From Alteromonas indica (GTDB lineage Bacteria; Pseudomonadota; Gammaproteobacteria; Enterobacterales; Alteromonadaceae): 64,000 nucleotides of DNA. Of this stretch, positions 9,670 to 19,128 are shown piece after piece (within the stretch, counting starts at the first letter, position 1; each line of letters begins with the position of its first letter). The stretch lies in NCBI GenBank assembly GCA_003056425.1, contig PYVY01000008.1:124001-188000 (forward strand). Reading direction: 5' to 3'. The notes under the pieces were generated by a model. The model did no database searches and was not told the origin of the DNA. It saw only the letters and a list, made by a program, of their open reading frames with translations. The position numbers and the translations under genes were made by a program.

Positions 9670-9679
9670 TTGTATACAA
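9670..9679. promoter_or_regulatory. palindromic GntR-type operator before the TonB receptor
   Basis: A perfect 10-bp palindrome, TTGTATACAA, 86 bp before ATG 9766. It matches the site in the GH2/GH115 promoter at 6046-6055. Confidence 0.45.
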
Positions 9680-9765
9680 GTATGTTTGTTGGGCCGCCAA
9701 GGGTTATAGGAATAGCACATTGTCAGGTTGGGGCCTGATATCAAACAATTTGGAGGGCTGCTGCA

Positions 9766-12700
9766 ATGCCTAGCTATAAAACAATAAGCTCACACCCCCT
9801 TAATTCACGCGAAAGTACAATAAGTAGAATTCGTCCTGGTTTTAAACTATCACTATTATCATTAGCAATTATGTCGTGCACAACATCTGTAATGGCACAA
9901 AGTAATAGTGATGAAAATGCAGATAGGGTCGATGACACTGCTGCATCACAACAGACCGAACCGTCTTCTGAAACGCAGCCTGATGAAATCGAACTTATAT
10001 CCGTTACGGGTCAACGACAGTCTTTGCAGGATGCTATCGATTTAAAGCGGGCTGCAGATACCATAGGCGATTCTATCGTTCTGGATGAAGCAGGTAAGGT
10101 ACCCAGTACATCGTTACTGGAAATTCTCGAGCGTTCGCCCGGGGTTACTATGAATAGGATTCGGGCAGGAGCAGAAGGCTCACCCGATGGCTACGCGTTC
10201 GAAGGGTCCGGCGTACAGATTCGCGGATTGAGCAAAACTAAAACACTGATAAATGGCCGGGAAGTATTTTCGGCTAATGGCGGGTCGGGTTTAAGTTGGG
10301 CGGATATAGGTCCGGAACTACTGAAAACCGTTACCGTATACAAAGCCAGTCGGGCGGACCTTATAGAAGGGGGTGTTTCTGGTACAGTAGATTTGCAAAC
10401 ACGGATGCCGTTTGACTTTGAAGGGTTTAAGGCCAATGCATCAGTAACCGCTGATTATGGCGATTTTGCTGAAAAGGTCACGCCGGCGCTTTCCGGGATG
10501 GTATCTAATAGAATCGATACTGATTTAGGGGAGTTCGGTGCTCTTGTCAATCTGGCCTATTCGAAAATAGCATCACACGACAGTAATGTTATTCTTCCTC
10601 CTTATCAGGCAACAAGTTATAACGGGGAGCGGGTTTATGTACCAGCTGGTATCCGCTATACCCAGGATCAGTTTGAGCGGGTGCGAAATGGCTATTACGT
10701 AGCACTGCAGTGGAAGCCATCAGATGCTTTGGAGCTATATCATACCAGTTTCATTTCTGAGCGGGACAGCGATCGCCACAGTCAGATTTTGGCAATTGAG
10801 CCGGGTACTTCTGTTGGTGTATATGATGGGGCAGAATTTAATAGTGACGGGATATTCCAAAGTGGTGTAATTTCCAGCACTAACCTGACTTCGGGGTTAA
10901 ATGTTTCACCCAATTCAAGTTTTAGCCCATCTTCCAGCAAAACCGCAGACCACACCTTAGGGTTTAACTATATTGCAGACTTCTGGGATGTGAGCGGCAG
11001 TTATCAATACGTCAATGCAAAATCCAGCTCTGGAAAATATAGCCTAGGCACTACGGTCCTGCCGGTGGTTGCGCAAACCTACCTGGATACAACGGGCCGC
11101 ATACCCATGGCAACCTTTGGTGAAGCGTTATCAACCAACGCGGCGGATGCGGGTCTTTCCCGAATAAACTGGCTGGACAGTTCAAACGAAGGTGATTCCC
11201 ACGCGTTCCAGCTGGATGCCAATATATTTCTTGATCACGACTTCTTCAGAAAACTCGCCGTGGGCGCGCGGGGTGCGGACAGAAATGAAAGTGATAACTT
11301 TGTGGGTACCTGGTGGTCGGCTACGGGGCGTGGGTGGAATGGTGTTCCAAGACCTTTTGTTGATACCACCCCTGAAGGCGACTTCTATTTAGAAGAGTTC
11401 TCAGACTTTTTTAAAGGTGACACAAACGCTCCGGGTGCTGTTTGGGTGGGAACCCCACAACTGAATAGTTCGAGTGAATTTGAACGCGTCTACAATACCT
11501 ATACTGCGTGTGCCCCGGATCTTTACTACCAATGTGCAGATCCAACTCAATCAACCTATATTTATGGAGATACTCCTAATCGAAATTTTGACCAGATGCC
11601 GTCGTTTTATGAAACAAAGCACAAGACTCAGTCCTTGTATACAATGGTGGGCTTTGAAAACTTAGGCAATAGCTGGTGGTCTAATTTTACGGGTAACGTT
11701 GGGATCCGGTGGGTCAATTATGACATTGAAAGCAAAGGAAACTTTGTTTTTGGAGGCGGTTCTCGTTACTACGCGAGTTTGGAAGATGCGCAGGCATCTA
11801 TTGAAGCCATGGGGGGGCTAGACAATGTTGCCACATGGCAACAAGAAAATGCGGGCTCACAGCCGCCGTTAACCCGGGAAAGTGTAGGATACGAGATTGA
11901 CCGTGTCGGCGAGTTTTCCAAAAGTTATTGGTTGCCGTCCTTCAACCTCAAACTTGAGTTGACTGAAGAGCTTATCGCCCGATATGCCTGGACGAAAACC
12001 TTGACCCCACCGCGTTACCCTGACATTCGTGCTCAGGGTACAGCAAATATTCAAACAACTGATAACCCAATAAACGAAGACCTGAACGCGCGATATCCGG
12101 ATCAGGATGTGTCGGTTCCGGATATTTTCTCAGGGTACAGTAACACAACGGGCAACCCTTTCTTAAAACCAGAGATTTCATACAATCATGATATTTCTTT
12201 GGAATGGTATCCGCGCAAAGGTGCATCAATGCATTTGTCGCTATTCCATAAAACAATCGAGAATTATATAACGTTCAATAATTTCTCTGCAGCTGCCACT
12301 GGATTCTTTTCCGAAGAAAACTACCCGCAATCTGCATTGGTGGGGACGGATGAAAGTCTATTTTTGGATGGACCGGTATCGAGCCGCACCAATTTCAATG
12401 CTGAAGATGATACCAAAATCAGTGGCTTTGAATTAGGGGGTCGTACTTACTTTGATAGCCTGCCAGGCTGGTTAAGTGGCTTTGGCATAGATAGTAACGT
12501 AACGTTTATTGATAACGATGCGCCTAACGCATTTGCACTGGATATCAATGGAGATTCATTAAATGTACCGGTTATCGGTTTGTCAGAATGGTCTTATTCA
12601 GCAACTTTACTCTATGATAGAAATGATATCAGTGCCCGATTGGCCTATAACTGGCGCGATCGATACCTGACCACTACCAACGACTCAGGTACGACAAGAG

Positions 12701-12948
12701 TGTACACCGATCCAACTACCGGTGATGACATTCAAATAGGCTTGCCGGTTTACGCCTCAGCCGTAGGACGGCTTGATGCAAGTATTTCCTACCGATTCAG
12801 CGACACATTTAATGTCAAACTCAACGTCCAAAACCTTACCGATGAAGAACAGCGTACCGAAATGGAAATCATGGACGGTAAATTCGTCGACCGGGCGGTT
12901 TTTATTGCTGATCGCCGGATCAGTCTGCATTTGGGGTTTGATTTTTAA
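9766..12948 (+). CDS. TonB-dependent receptor for oligosaccharide uptake
   Basis: A 1060-residue outer-membrane receptor of the large TonB-Xanth/Caul type used for carbohydrate uptake. It has an extended N-terminus with signal peptide ending near TSVMAQS (residues 40-46), a TonB-box-like EIELISVTGQR (about 75-85), a plug domain (about 90-220, with VQIRGLSKTKTLINGRE) and a beta-barrel ending in the aromatic-terminal strand RRISLHLGFDF. GGAGGG (9752-9757) is an unusually strong RBS for ATG 9766. It is followed 51 bp later by two halogenase-like genes, a common set in Alteromonadales carbohydrate loci. The partner hydrolases GH115 and GH2 lie upstream. The ligand is inferred, not proven. Confidence 0.92.
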   Translation: MPSYKTISSHPLNSRESTISRIRPGFKLSLLSLAIMSCTTSVMAQSNSDENADRVDDTAASQQTEPSSETQPDEIELISVTGQRQSLQDAIDLKRAADTIGDSIVLDEAGKVPSTSLLEILERSPGVTMNRIRAGAEGSPDGYAFEGSGVQIRGLSKTKTLINGREVFSANGGSGLSWADIGPELLKTVTVYKASRADLIEGGVSGTVDLQTRMPFDFEGFKANASVTADYGDFAEKVTPALSGMVSNRIDTDLGEFGALVNLAYSKIASHDSNVILPPYQATSYNGERVYVPAGIRYTQDQFERVRNGYYVALQWKPSDALELYHTSFISERDSDRHSQILAIEPGTSVGVYDGAEFNSDGIFQSGVISSTNLTSGLNVSPNSSFSPSSSKTADHTLGFNYIADFWDVSGSYQYVNAKSSSGKYSLGTTVLPVVAQTYLDTTGRIPMATFGEALSTNAADAGLSRINWLDSSNEGDSHAFQLDANIFLDHDFFRKLAVGARGADRNESDNFVGTWWSATGRGWNGVPRPFVDTTPEGDFYLEEFSDFFKGDTNAPGAVWVGTPQLNSSSEFERVYNTYTACAPDLYYQCADPTQSTYIYGDTPNRNFDQMPSFYETKHKTQSLYTMVGFENLGNSWWSNFTGNVGIRWVNYDIESKGNFVFGGGSRYYASLEDAQASIEAMGGLDNVATWQQENAGSQPPLTRESVGYEIDRVGEFSKSYWLPSFNLKLELTEELIARYAWTKTLTPPRYPDIRAQGTANIQTTDNPINEDLNARYPDQDVSVPDIFSGYSNTTGNPFLKPEISYNHDISLEWYPRKGASMHLSLFHKTIENYITFNNFSAAATGFFSEENYPQSALVGTDESLFLDGPVSSRTNFNAEDDTKISGFELGGRTYFDSLPGWLSGFGIDSNVTFIDNDAPNAFALDINGDSLNVPVIGLSEWSYSATLLYDRNDISARLAYNWRDRYLTTTNDSGTTRVYTDPTTGDDIQIGLPVYASAVGRLDASISYRFSDTFNVKLNVQNLTDEEQRTEMEIMDGKFVDRAVFIADRRISLHLGFDF

Positions 12949-12999
12949 TGACATCATTGTGGTGATAACGCAACAATAACAACAATTAGAGAGGATGGT

Positions 13000-14556
13000 A
13001 TGAGTAAGCGTGTATTGATCGTCGGTGGCGGTACTGCTGGATGGATTACCGCGGCCTACATGGCGCGTATGTTAGCAGCAGATACCCCCGGCGGCGTATC
13101 AATCACGCTCGTGGAGTCAGATGAGATTGGTATCCTCGGTGTGGGCGAGGGTACCTTTCCTATCATACGTAAAACGATGAAACGTATTGGTATTGATGAA
13201 AGTGAGCTCATTAAGCATGCTGATACCACCTTTAAACAAGGGATACGGTTTAACAACTGGAAATATAATCCCGCGGATAAACCGCATGACAGTTATCTGC
13301 ATCCATTTCAGGTCGCTTCTCAGCATACCGATATGGATCTGCTTCCCTACTGGTTGTCAGGTTTGGCTGGTGACGTGCCGTGGGCAGAAGCTTGCACAGT
13401 TCAAAGCTCCGTCATCAACAACAAATTGGCACCAAAGTTAATTACCCACCCCAATTACGATGCCCCGTTAAATTACGCCTACCATTTTGATGCCACCAAA
13501 CTGGCAGAACTTGTACGCAATAAAGCTATTGAAGGTGGAGTAAAACGGCTCGTAGACACTATCGAAAAAGTCAATTTGGATAGCGATGGGGCTATCGCTT
13601 CTGTAATTGGCCGCAATAGCGGTGAGTTAACCGCCGATTTATATATCGATTGTACGGGCTTCAAAGCACGTTTAATTGGTGAGGCAATGGGTATCCCCTT
13701 TACCTCTTATAAAAAAGAATTATTTTGCGACCGCGCGGTGGCTTTAAAGGTACCTTATGACTCGCTATTTTCAGATATTCCTTCCTGCACCTATACCACG
13801 GCAAAAGAAGCGGGATGGATATGGGATATTGGATTGCAGCATAGGCGGGGGGTGGGCTATGTATATTCATCGGAACATTGCGATGAAACCACAGCAGTGA
13901 AAACACTTAAACAATATATAGGGCCAGGCGCAGACAAACTCCAACATCGGCTATTAAAATTTGAACCCGGTTACCGCAAAACCCAGTGGCATAAAAACTG
14001 TATTGGCATCGGGTTATCTGTGGGGTTTATTGAGCCTTTGGAAGCTACCGGTATTAGTTTTGCCGAGGTCGCGGCACTCATGCTATGTAACCTGTTTCCC
14101 TGGTCTGGTGACGATGAACGGTCAGCCGCGCAGTACAACAAGGCAATGTGTAAACGCTTCGACCATGTAAAAGATTTTATCAAACTTCATTATTATCTCA
14201 GTGAACGCGACGATACCCGTTTCTGGCGTGAAAATCGCAGCGAACACACAGCGTCTGATTATTTAAAAGGAAAACTGGCGCAATGGCGACACCGGCCGCC
14301 GTCGTTTCTGGATATTGACGCCAGTCACGATATCTTTGATGAGAACAGCTGGCAGTACATTCTTTACGGTATGGGCTTTAAAACAGATATCAGTGCCAGA
14401 GCCGGCGCTTTGCGCTTTTATGATGATGCACGGCGCGAGTTTGAGAGTATCCGTCAGCAAAGCTGCAATGCAATGACGGCAGTGCCGGGTCATCGCAGTT
14501 TGATCAGTAATGTAATTAAAACGGGCTTTCGTCCCAGACCAGGAAGGCGCCCATGA
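13000..14556 (+). CDS. tryptophan halogenase-like flavoprotein, first copy
   Basis: A 518-residue protein of the flavin-dependent tryptophan halogenase (PrnA-like) family. The FAD-binding Rossmann motif VGGGTAGWIT is at residues 8-17. The lysine matching the catalytic Lys of the family lies in TFKQGIRF (about 79-86). The tryptophan-halogenase signature WxWxIP appears here as WIWDIG, with the Pro replaced. Family members next to TonB carbohydrate receptors have no proven halogenation role, so the true reaction is open. The gene overlaps the next by ATGA, indicating translational coupling, and shares an operon with the receptor. Confidence 0.88.
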   Translation: MSKRVLIVGGGTAGWITAAYMARMLAADTPGGVSITLVESDEIGILGVGEGTFPIIRKTMKRIGIDESELIKHADTTFKQGIRFNNWKYNPADKPHDSYLHPFQVASQHTDMDLLPYWLSGLAGDVPWAEACTVQSSVINNKLAPKLITHPNYDAPLNYAYHFDATKLAELVRNKAIEGGVKRLVDTIEKVNLDSDGAIASVIGRNSGELTADLYIDCTGFKARLIGEAMGIPFTSYKKELFCDRAVALKVPYDSLFSDIPSCTYTTAKEAGWIWDIGLQHRRGVGYVYSSEHCDETTAVKTLKQYIGPGADKLQHRLLKFEPGYRKTQWHKNCIGIGLSVGFIEPLEATGISFAEVAALMLCNLFPWSGDDERSAAQYNKAMCKRFDHVKDFIKLHYYLSERDDTRFWRENRSEHTASDYLKGKLAQWRHRPPSFLDIDASHDIFDENSWQYILYGMGFKTDISARAGALRFYDDARREFESIRQQSCNAMTAVPGHRSLISNVIKTGFRPRPGRRP

Positions 14557-16076
14557 AAAGGGTCGTTATTGTGGGCGGCGGTACGTCTGGATGGATGTGC
14601 GCAGCGGCGCTGGCGCGGGTATCACCACCACAAACCCATATCACACTTATTGAGTCGGACGACATTGGCATCATTGGTGTTGGTGAGGCAACAATTCCCT
14701 TACTGGCTGAGTTCAACCAGTTTCTTGGTATTGATGAGCATGAAATGCTTCGCGCGTGTTCGGGTACGTTTAAGCTGGGTATCGAATTTATCGACTGGTA
14801 CAAAAAAGCAGAACGCTACTTTCATCCTTTCGGTTTTTTTGGCAAAGACACGCCCGATATTCCATTTCATCAACTTTGGTTAAAACTCAACAAGCTGGCC
14901 CGCGATGGTGTTATTTCGAAAGATATCGCCAGTGATATTTGTGACTACAACCTGTGTACGCGTGCTGCAAAACTGGGGCGATTTGCCCAGCCCCAAGGCG
15001 GTGCCAATACAATTATGTCAACCATGCGCCATGCCTATCATTTTGATTCATCGGCATATGGAAAACTGCTTCGGCGCTATGCTGAGCAAAAACAGGTGAT
15101 GCGGATCGAAGGCAAGGTAGTCGATGTTTGTCAGGATAGGATAAGCGGGAATATTCACTCTGTAGTGCTTGAAAGCGGACAGGAGATTGAAGGCGATTTG
15201 TTCATTGATTGCAGTGGTTTTCGGGCCTTGTTAATAGCTGAGCATCTAAAGAGTGAGTTTATCGACTGGTCGAAATATCTGCCTTGTGATCGTGCTATTG
15301 CGATACAAACGACAAGTTATTCAAACCCGCCTGCGTATACCAGAGCGTATGCGCAAAAGGCCGGCTGGCGGTGGGAGATTCCCTTGCAAAATAGAACCGG
15401 CAATGGTTATGTTTATAGCAGTGCGCACCTATCTCAGGATGCAGCGCTTAATTCATTAATGGGAAGTATTCAGACCACCCCGCTACATGAGCCCCGACAT
15501 CTTAAGTTTCGAACCGGCCATCGGCAGACATTCTGGCAAAATAACTGCGTGGCTATTGGACTGGCGGGTGGTTTTATTGAACCGCTTGAATCAACCAGTA
15601 TTCATCTGGTTCAGGTTGGTATTCAGCATCTGACTAAGTGGTGGCCAGCAAACGGTGACTCTGGGGCCGAAAAGACACGTTATAACCAGGCGATGGCCGC
15701 CGAATACCAGGATATCCGCGACTTTATTGTGCTTCACTATAGTGCTACCTCGCGTAACGATTCTGCATTCTGGCGCCATGTTCGGGATATGCCCATACCC
15801 CAGACGCTCAAAGAAAAAATTGAGTTCTTTCAATCCAGTGGACAGATCTTTACCAAGCCGGATGCGTTGTTTACACCTCACAGCTGGATTGCAGTTATGC
15901 TCGGGCAGGGGATTCAACCGGCGCACTATGATGAGTTGGTGGACCGTATTCCGCAAAAAGCACTGGTGTCCAATCTACACGGGCTGCGGGAAAGTATTCG
16001 CAGAACAGCTGAGTCAATGACAACCCACCAGCACTACCTTATTACTCATTGTACACCGTGTAAATCAGCCTCTTGA
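14553..16076 (+). CDS. tryptophan halogenase-like flavoprotein, second copy
   Basis: A 507-residue paralogue of the preceding gene. It has the N-terminal FAD motif VGGGTSGWMC, TFKLGIEF carrying the family lysine, and an intact WRWEIP signature (about 271-276). It starts at ATG 14553 inside the stop region of the first copy (overlap ATGA). Having two divergent copies in tandem, one with the exact signature and one without, suggests different substrates or a heteromer; this is inference. It is probably the last gene of the receptor operon, since about 310 bp without a gene follow. Confidence 0.88.
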   Translation: MKRVVIVGGGTSGWMCAAALARVSPPQTHITLIESDDIGIIGVGEATIPLLAEFNQFLGIDEHEMLRACSGTFKLGIEFIDWYKKAERYFHPFGFFGKDTPDIPFHQLWLKLNKLARDGVISKDIASDICDYNLCTRAAKLGRFAQPQGGANTIMSTMRHAYHFDSSAYGKLLRRYAEQKQVMRIEGKVVDVCQDRISGNIHSVVLESGQEIEGDLFIDCSGFRALLIAEHLKSEFIDWSKYLPCDRAIAIQTTSYSNPPAYTRAYAQKAGWRWEIPLQNRTGNGYVYSSAHLSQDAALNSLMGSIQTTPLHEPRHLKFRTGHRQTFWQNNCVAIGLAGGFIEPLESTSIHLVQVGIQHLTKWWPANGDSGAEKTRYNQAMAAEYQDIRDFIVLHYSATSRNDSAFWRHVRDMPIPQTLKEKIEFFQSSGQIFTKPDALFTPHSWIAVMLGQGIQPAHYDELVDRIPQKALVSNLHGLRESIRRTAESMTTHQHYLITHCTPCKSAS

Positions 16077-16389
16077 AATACAAAAAAATGTATTCAATAG
16101 CAATTATCTGCTTGAGCGTTTGTGTTGTCGCCAGCAGGTCACTAAAGGCGATAATATCAGTTTCTATTGATTCGTTTACTTATAAGCTGGTAGCTATAAC
16201 GAAGATGTAAAGTTCGATGTCGATAATCTTTCGAGAATATATATAGATGGGTACCTATAGAAGGGAAAATGGCTTTTATCGTAAGGGCATAGGGCAAGGC
16301 AACACCCGCTTTAACGTTACAAATAATTTATTATCGACCTGTTTCCTTAGTCATTTTTATATCAAGAAAAATTGCTAATTTAAAATTAA
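16077..16389. other. intergenic stretch before the DUF1593 gene
   Basis: About 310 bp, AT-rich toward its end. No gene, and no copy of the TTGTATACAA palindrome. It probably holds the promoter of the next gene. Confidence 0.4.
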
Positions 16390-17988
16390 ATGAGAAATAT
16401 ATTTATGACACTATTTAAAACCCTGTTAATTACATTTATGCTACTGGTAGTTCAGGCAGTACAAGGTCAGACGATAGAAGGTGTTGTGTTGGATACACAC
16501 ACTTTTCTGCCGGTGAGCGGAGCCCAGGTGAAATTAAAAAGGGAAGGTATTGCCGCGATAACTAACAATGCTGGTGAGTTTTCACTTTTAAGTGATAAGT
16601 CTTCTTCAGTGCTGTCTGATAATTTAATTGTCATGCATAAACTGTACTGGAAAAAAGAGCTTTCTGTTAATGCTTTGTCCAAATCTGATATTCAAATCAA
16701 CCTGCAAGCGAAAAAGCCAAGATTGATAATTACTACTGATTTAGGTGGCGAAGATCCCGACGACTTACAATCTTTAATACATGCATTGCTATTATCCAAT
16801 GAATTTGATTTGCAGGGGATTATATACGGTCATGCTTGGGTAGATTCGAATCTTGAGCGAGGCAGACAACGAATTGAATCAGCTATTGATGCCTATGCGA
16901 AGGTATATACGAATTTAAAGGTACATTCTGATGAATACCCTTCGCCGGAGTATCTAAGGTCTATAGTGAAATCAGGCCAAGCCACACCCACTATGGCGGG
17001 TACGGGGGAAGGAAAAGACAGCCAAGGTTCTGATTTAATCATTGATATGGTAGACGAAAATGACGACCCGCGGCCGATTTGGCTGAACGCCTGGGGCGGC
17101 GCCAATACTATTGCTCAAGCCTTTTGGAAAATTAGCCACACGCGTTCGGCCCCAGCCATAAAAGCATTTGTAAATAAACTGCGGGTTTATGACATTCTGG
17201 GACAAGATGATAGTGGCTCATGGATCGCAAAAACCTTTCCCGAAGTGTTTTATATTCGCAACGTAAATGCGGTTTATGGATGGGCGCCTGATAAGCAATG
17301 GGTAACAGAAAATATTAAGCAGCATGGGCCGTTAGGTGCGTTATATCCTTATGCTAAATGGGCATTTGAAGGTGATTCACCTGCTTTTCTGCATTTAGCT
17401 GCCAGAGGTTTAAACGACCCTGATGAAATAACTCAAGGGGGCTGGGGTGGCCGTTTTGGGCCTGAGAAAAAAACCGGCGTTAAACTGTTTAGCTGGGCAG
17501 AGAAAACCAAGACGGTGTATGCCCATGAACAAAAATTGATGCCTTATGCGTTGTACACCGACACACAGGAAGGCATTAATTCAATCAAAAAATGGCAAAC
17601 CGATATTCATAACAGTTTGGCAGCCAGACTTGACTGGACCACGAAATCCAAACGTCATGAAGCCAACCATTTCCCGGTCGCCATATTAAATGGCGATACT
17701 ACCAGGCAAATCTTAGAAATATCAATTGAGCCCGGCCAACAATTTACCCTGGATGCATCTGGGTCAAGCGATTCAGATGGCAACACATTGCACTATTCCT
17801 GGCAATTCTATAGGCCGGCTAGTTCATACAAAGGGGAAGTTGAAATACATGATTCGAATTTATTAACTACAACAGTTAAGGTGCCGGCTGACGCTTCAGG
17901 TAAAAACATTCATATTTTACTGGTAATACATGACGATGGTTTGCCTAGTCTTGCGGCATACCGCAGGGTGATTTTGAACGTTAACTGA
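16390..17988 (+). CDS. secreted DUF1593 nucleoside-hydrolase-like protein
   Basis: A 532-residue exported protein. The signal peptide ends near VVQAVQG (about residue 26). A carboxypeptidase-regulatory-like beta domain (about 27-105, IEGVVLDTHTFLPVSGA) is followed by a DUF1593 domain (about 112-420) with the nucleoside-hydrolase-like acidic start TTDLGGEDPDDLQ. The C-terminus is an Ig-like domain (LDASGSSDSDGNTLHYSW, about 455-530). DUF1593 proteins are often found in plant-polysaccharide loci and are sometimes described as cellulose-binding, but their reaction is not established. ATG 16405 in the same frame is an alternative start; neither has a clear SD. Its position right after the receptor operon supports a role in the same polysaccharide locus. 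Confidence 0.82.
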   Translation: MRNIFMTLFKTLLITFMLLVVQAVQGQTIEGVVLDTHTFLPVSGAQVKLKREGIAAITNNAGEFSLLSDKSSSVLSDNLIVMHKLYWKKELSVNALSKSDIQINLQAKKPRLIITTDLGGEDPDDLQSLIHALLLSNEFDLQGIIYGHAWVDSNLERGRQRIESAIDAYAKVYTNLKVHSDEYPSPEYLRSIVKSGQATPTMAGTGEGKDSQGSDLIIDMVDENDDPRPIWLNAWGGANTIAQAFWKISHTRSAPAIKAFVNKLRVYDILGQDDSGSWIAKTFPEVFYIRNVNAVYGWAPDKQWVTENIKQHGPLGALYPYAKWAFEGDSPAFLHLAARGLNDPDEITQGGWGGRFGPEKKTGVKLFSWAEKTKTVYAHEQKLMPYALYTDTQEGINSIKKWQTDIHNSLAARLDWTTKSKRHEANHFPVAILNGDTTRQILEISIEPGQQFTLDASGSSDSDGNTLHYSWQFYRPASSYKGEVEIHDSNLLTTTVKVPADASGKNIHILLVIHDDGLPSLAAYRRVILNVN

Positions 17989-18921
17989 GGCGTTAACTGT
18001 TGACCTGAATTAGCCTCTACTCAATCTGGCGCAGCGTTCTTGAAAAGATGAGGGCTCCCTGTTTTTTGCTAAAGGAGCCAATCTTTATAAAAGCTAATTT
18101 AATAAAATGTGCCATAGTTGCTCAGGCTCGAAGCGCCGCCTGTTTGCCTAGGACGATGTGGAGCGCATACCAAAGTAATGCAAGCACGGGCGAGAACTAA
18201 GCAGGCGCGTAAGCAACGGCTCGAAATAATATCAGTAACGCGCACTGTTGGAGACGAAAAGCCCAATATCAAATCGATTCTATATCGAGCCTGTCCAGCT
18301 CCCAACATGCCTGAATCGTCTAGCATGTTAATCTAGTAAGTACACCGCTTACCTTTGCTCATAAACACTCATCAACACTCATAAATACCGCTTTGTGAAG
18401 TTATATTGTCACTGTTAAAAGTGTCTAGCAAAGCTCGAAAAGTCCAACCTGAAGGATTTTCCAGCCGTAGATAAAATAGTAAATTTCCTCTGGGGATGGA
18501 TTGCTAAAACGGGCTGGTTTTTCATCAAATAATGATGGGAGCCACCGGCAAGTGGGGCATCTAATACAAGGCTGTTGCAGGTTACTGCGACAATATATCC
18601 GTAACGTTACCGACTTGTGGACAGTACCGGAGTAAGCAGATTGCTGATATTCAGGGTGCGGTAAAGGCAAGCCCCCGGGAACGACTTGGGTTTAGACCGC
18701 CAGTAGCTTTATTCGAGCAGTCGTGAGGTGCGGCTTCATTTAGCAAGTGGCGCACTTCGGGGGGGAATCCGCGTGTAAGTGCCAGTCTTATCAGAACACT
18801 ATGAATTATTTCCCCTAACCAAAACTAGCCGGTAGGCCGGTTATCTACCATTCTCCCGAGTGTATAGTTGATACCGAACACGCAAGTGTTTACTTAGGGC
18901 ATAAACAGAAGAGGATTTTTC
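17989..18921. other. about 930 bp with mobile-element debris, no intact gene
   Basis: GGCTCC (18051-18056) and GGAGCC (18072-18077) form a weak inverted repeat after the DUF1593 gene. A short array of ACTCAT-type repeats lies near 18358-18390. The end of an IS30-like frame is at 18640-18726. Short open frames on both strands show no domain. The last 100 bp probably hold the promoter for the 60-residue peptide. Confidence 0.45.
18640..18726 (+). pseudogene. possible C-terminal remnant of an IS30-like transposase
   Basis: The plus frame reads IADIQGAVKASPRERLGFRP and ends in PVALFEQS followed by a stop. The block P-R-x-R-L-G-F-R-x-P with a following V/A-L-F is the usual end of IS30 transposases (RPRKRLGYRTPxEVF). 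No upstream portion is readable in frame, so only a short relic is supported. Confidence 0.3.
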
Positions 18922-19104
18922 ATGAAAACGCTCAATACAGTAGAGATAGAAATTGTTAGTGGTGCGGGAGTATGGTCAGGATTATCGAGACTAGTGACAG
19001 GTTTAGATCTGGTAAATTATGGTTATAAGTCGGTTACCTATATGCAAGGGTTTGACCTTAATCATAACTCCCATTATCTGAGCGCTGCAACCAACCGATT
19101 ATAA
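18922..19104 (+). CDS. 60-residue peptide with double-glycine-like leader
   Basis: It starts MKTLNTVEIEIVSGAG. The spacing of Leu, Val, Glu and Val before Gly-Ala-Gly resembles leaders of class II bacteriocins and other peptides cut by C39-peptidase ABC transporters, although the second residue of the site is Ala rather than Gly. The remainder is a 44-residue mixed polar/hydrophobic core. An RBS (GAAGAGGA) precedes ATG 18922. A CPBP-like membrane protein gene begins 25 bp later, a pairing seen with bacteriocin self-immunity genes. No transporter or C39 peptidase is in the window. Confidence 0.55.
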   Translation: MKTLNTVEIEIVSGAGVWSGLSRLVTGLDLVNYGYKSVTYMQGFDLNHNSHYLSAATNRL

Positions 19105-19128
19105 AATGACCGCCAGGGCGGTAATAAT

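Larger units (their letters stand above)
8756..9765. other. 1-kb intergenic region upstream of the TonB receptor
   Basis: No convincing gene. It starts with a stem (8769-8781 with 8806-8818) that may end GH115 transcription. The last 250 bp hold dense regulatory structure: a 9-bp hairpin (9535-9557), tandem 21-bp repeats (9597-9638) and the palindrome TTGTATACAA (9670-9679). The central part (8880-9460) shows nothing I can name. Confidence 0.5.
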
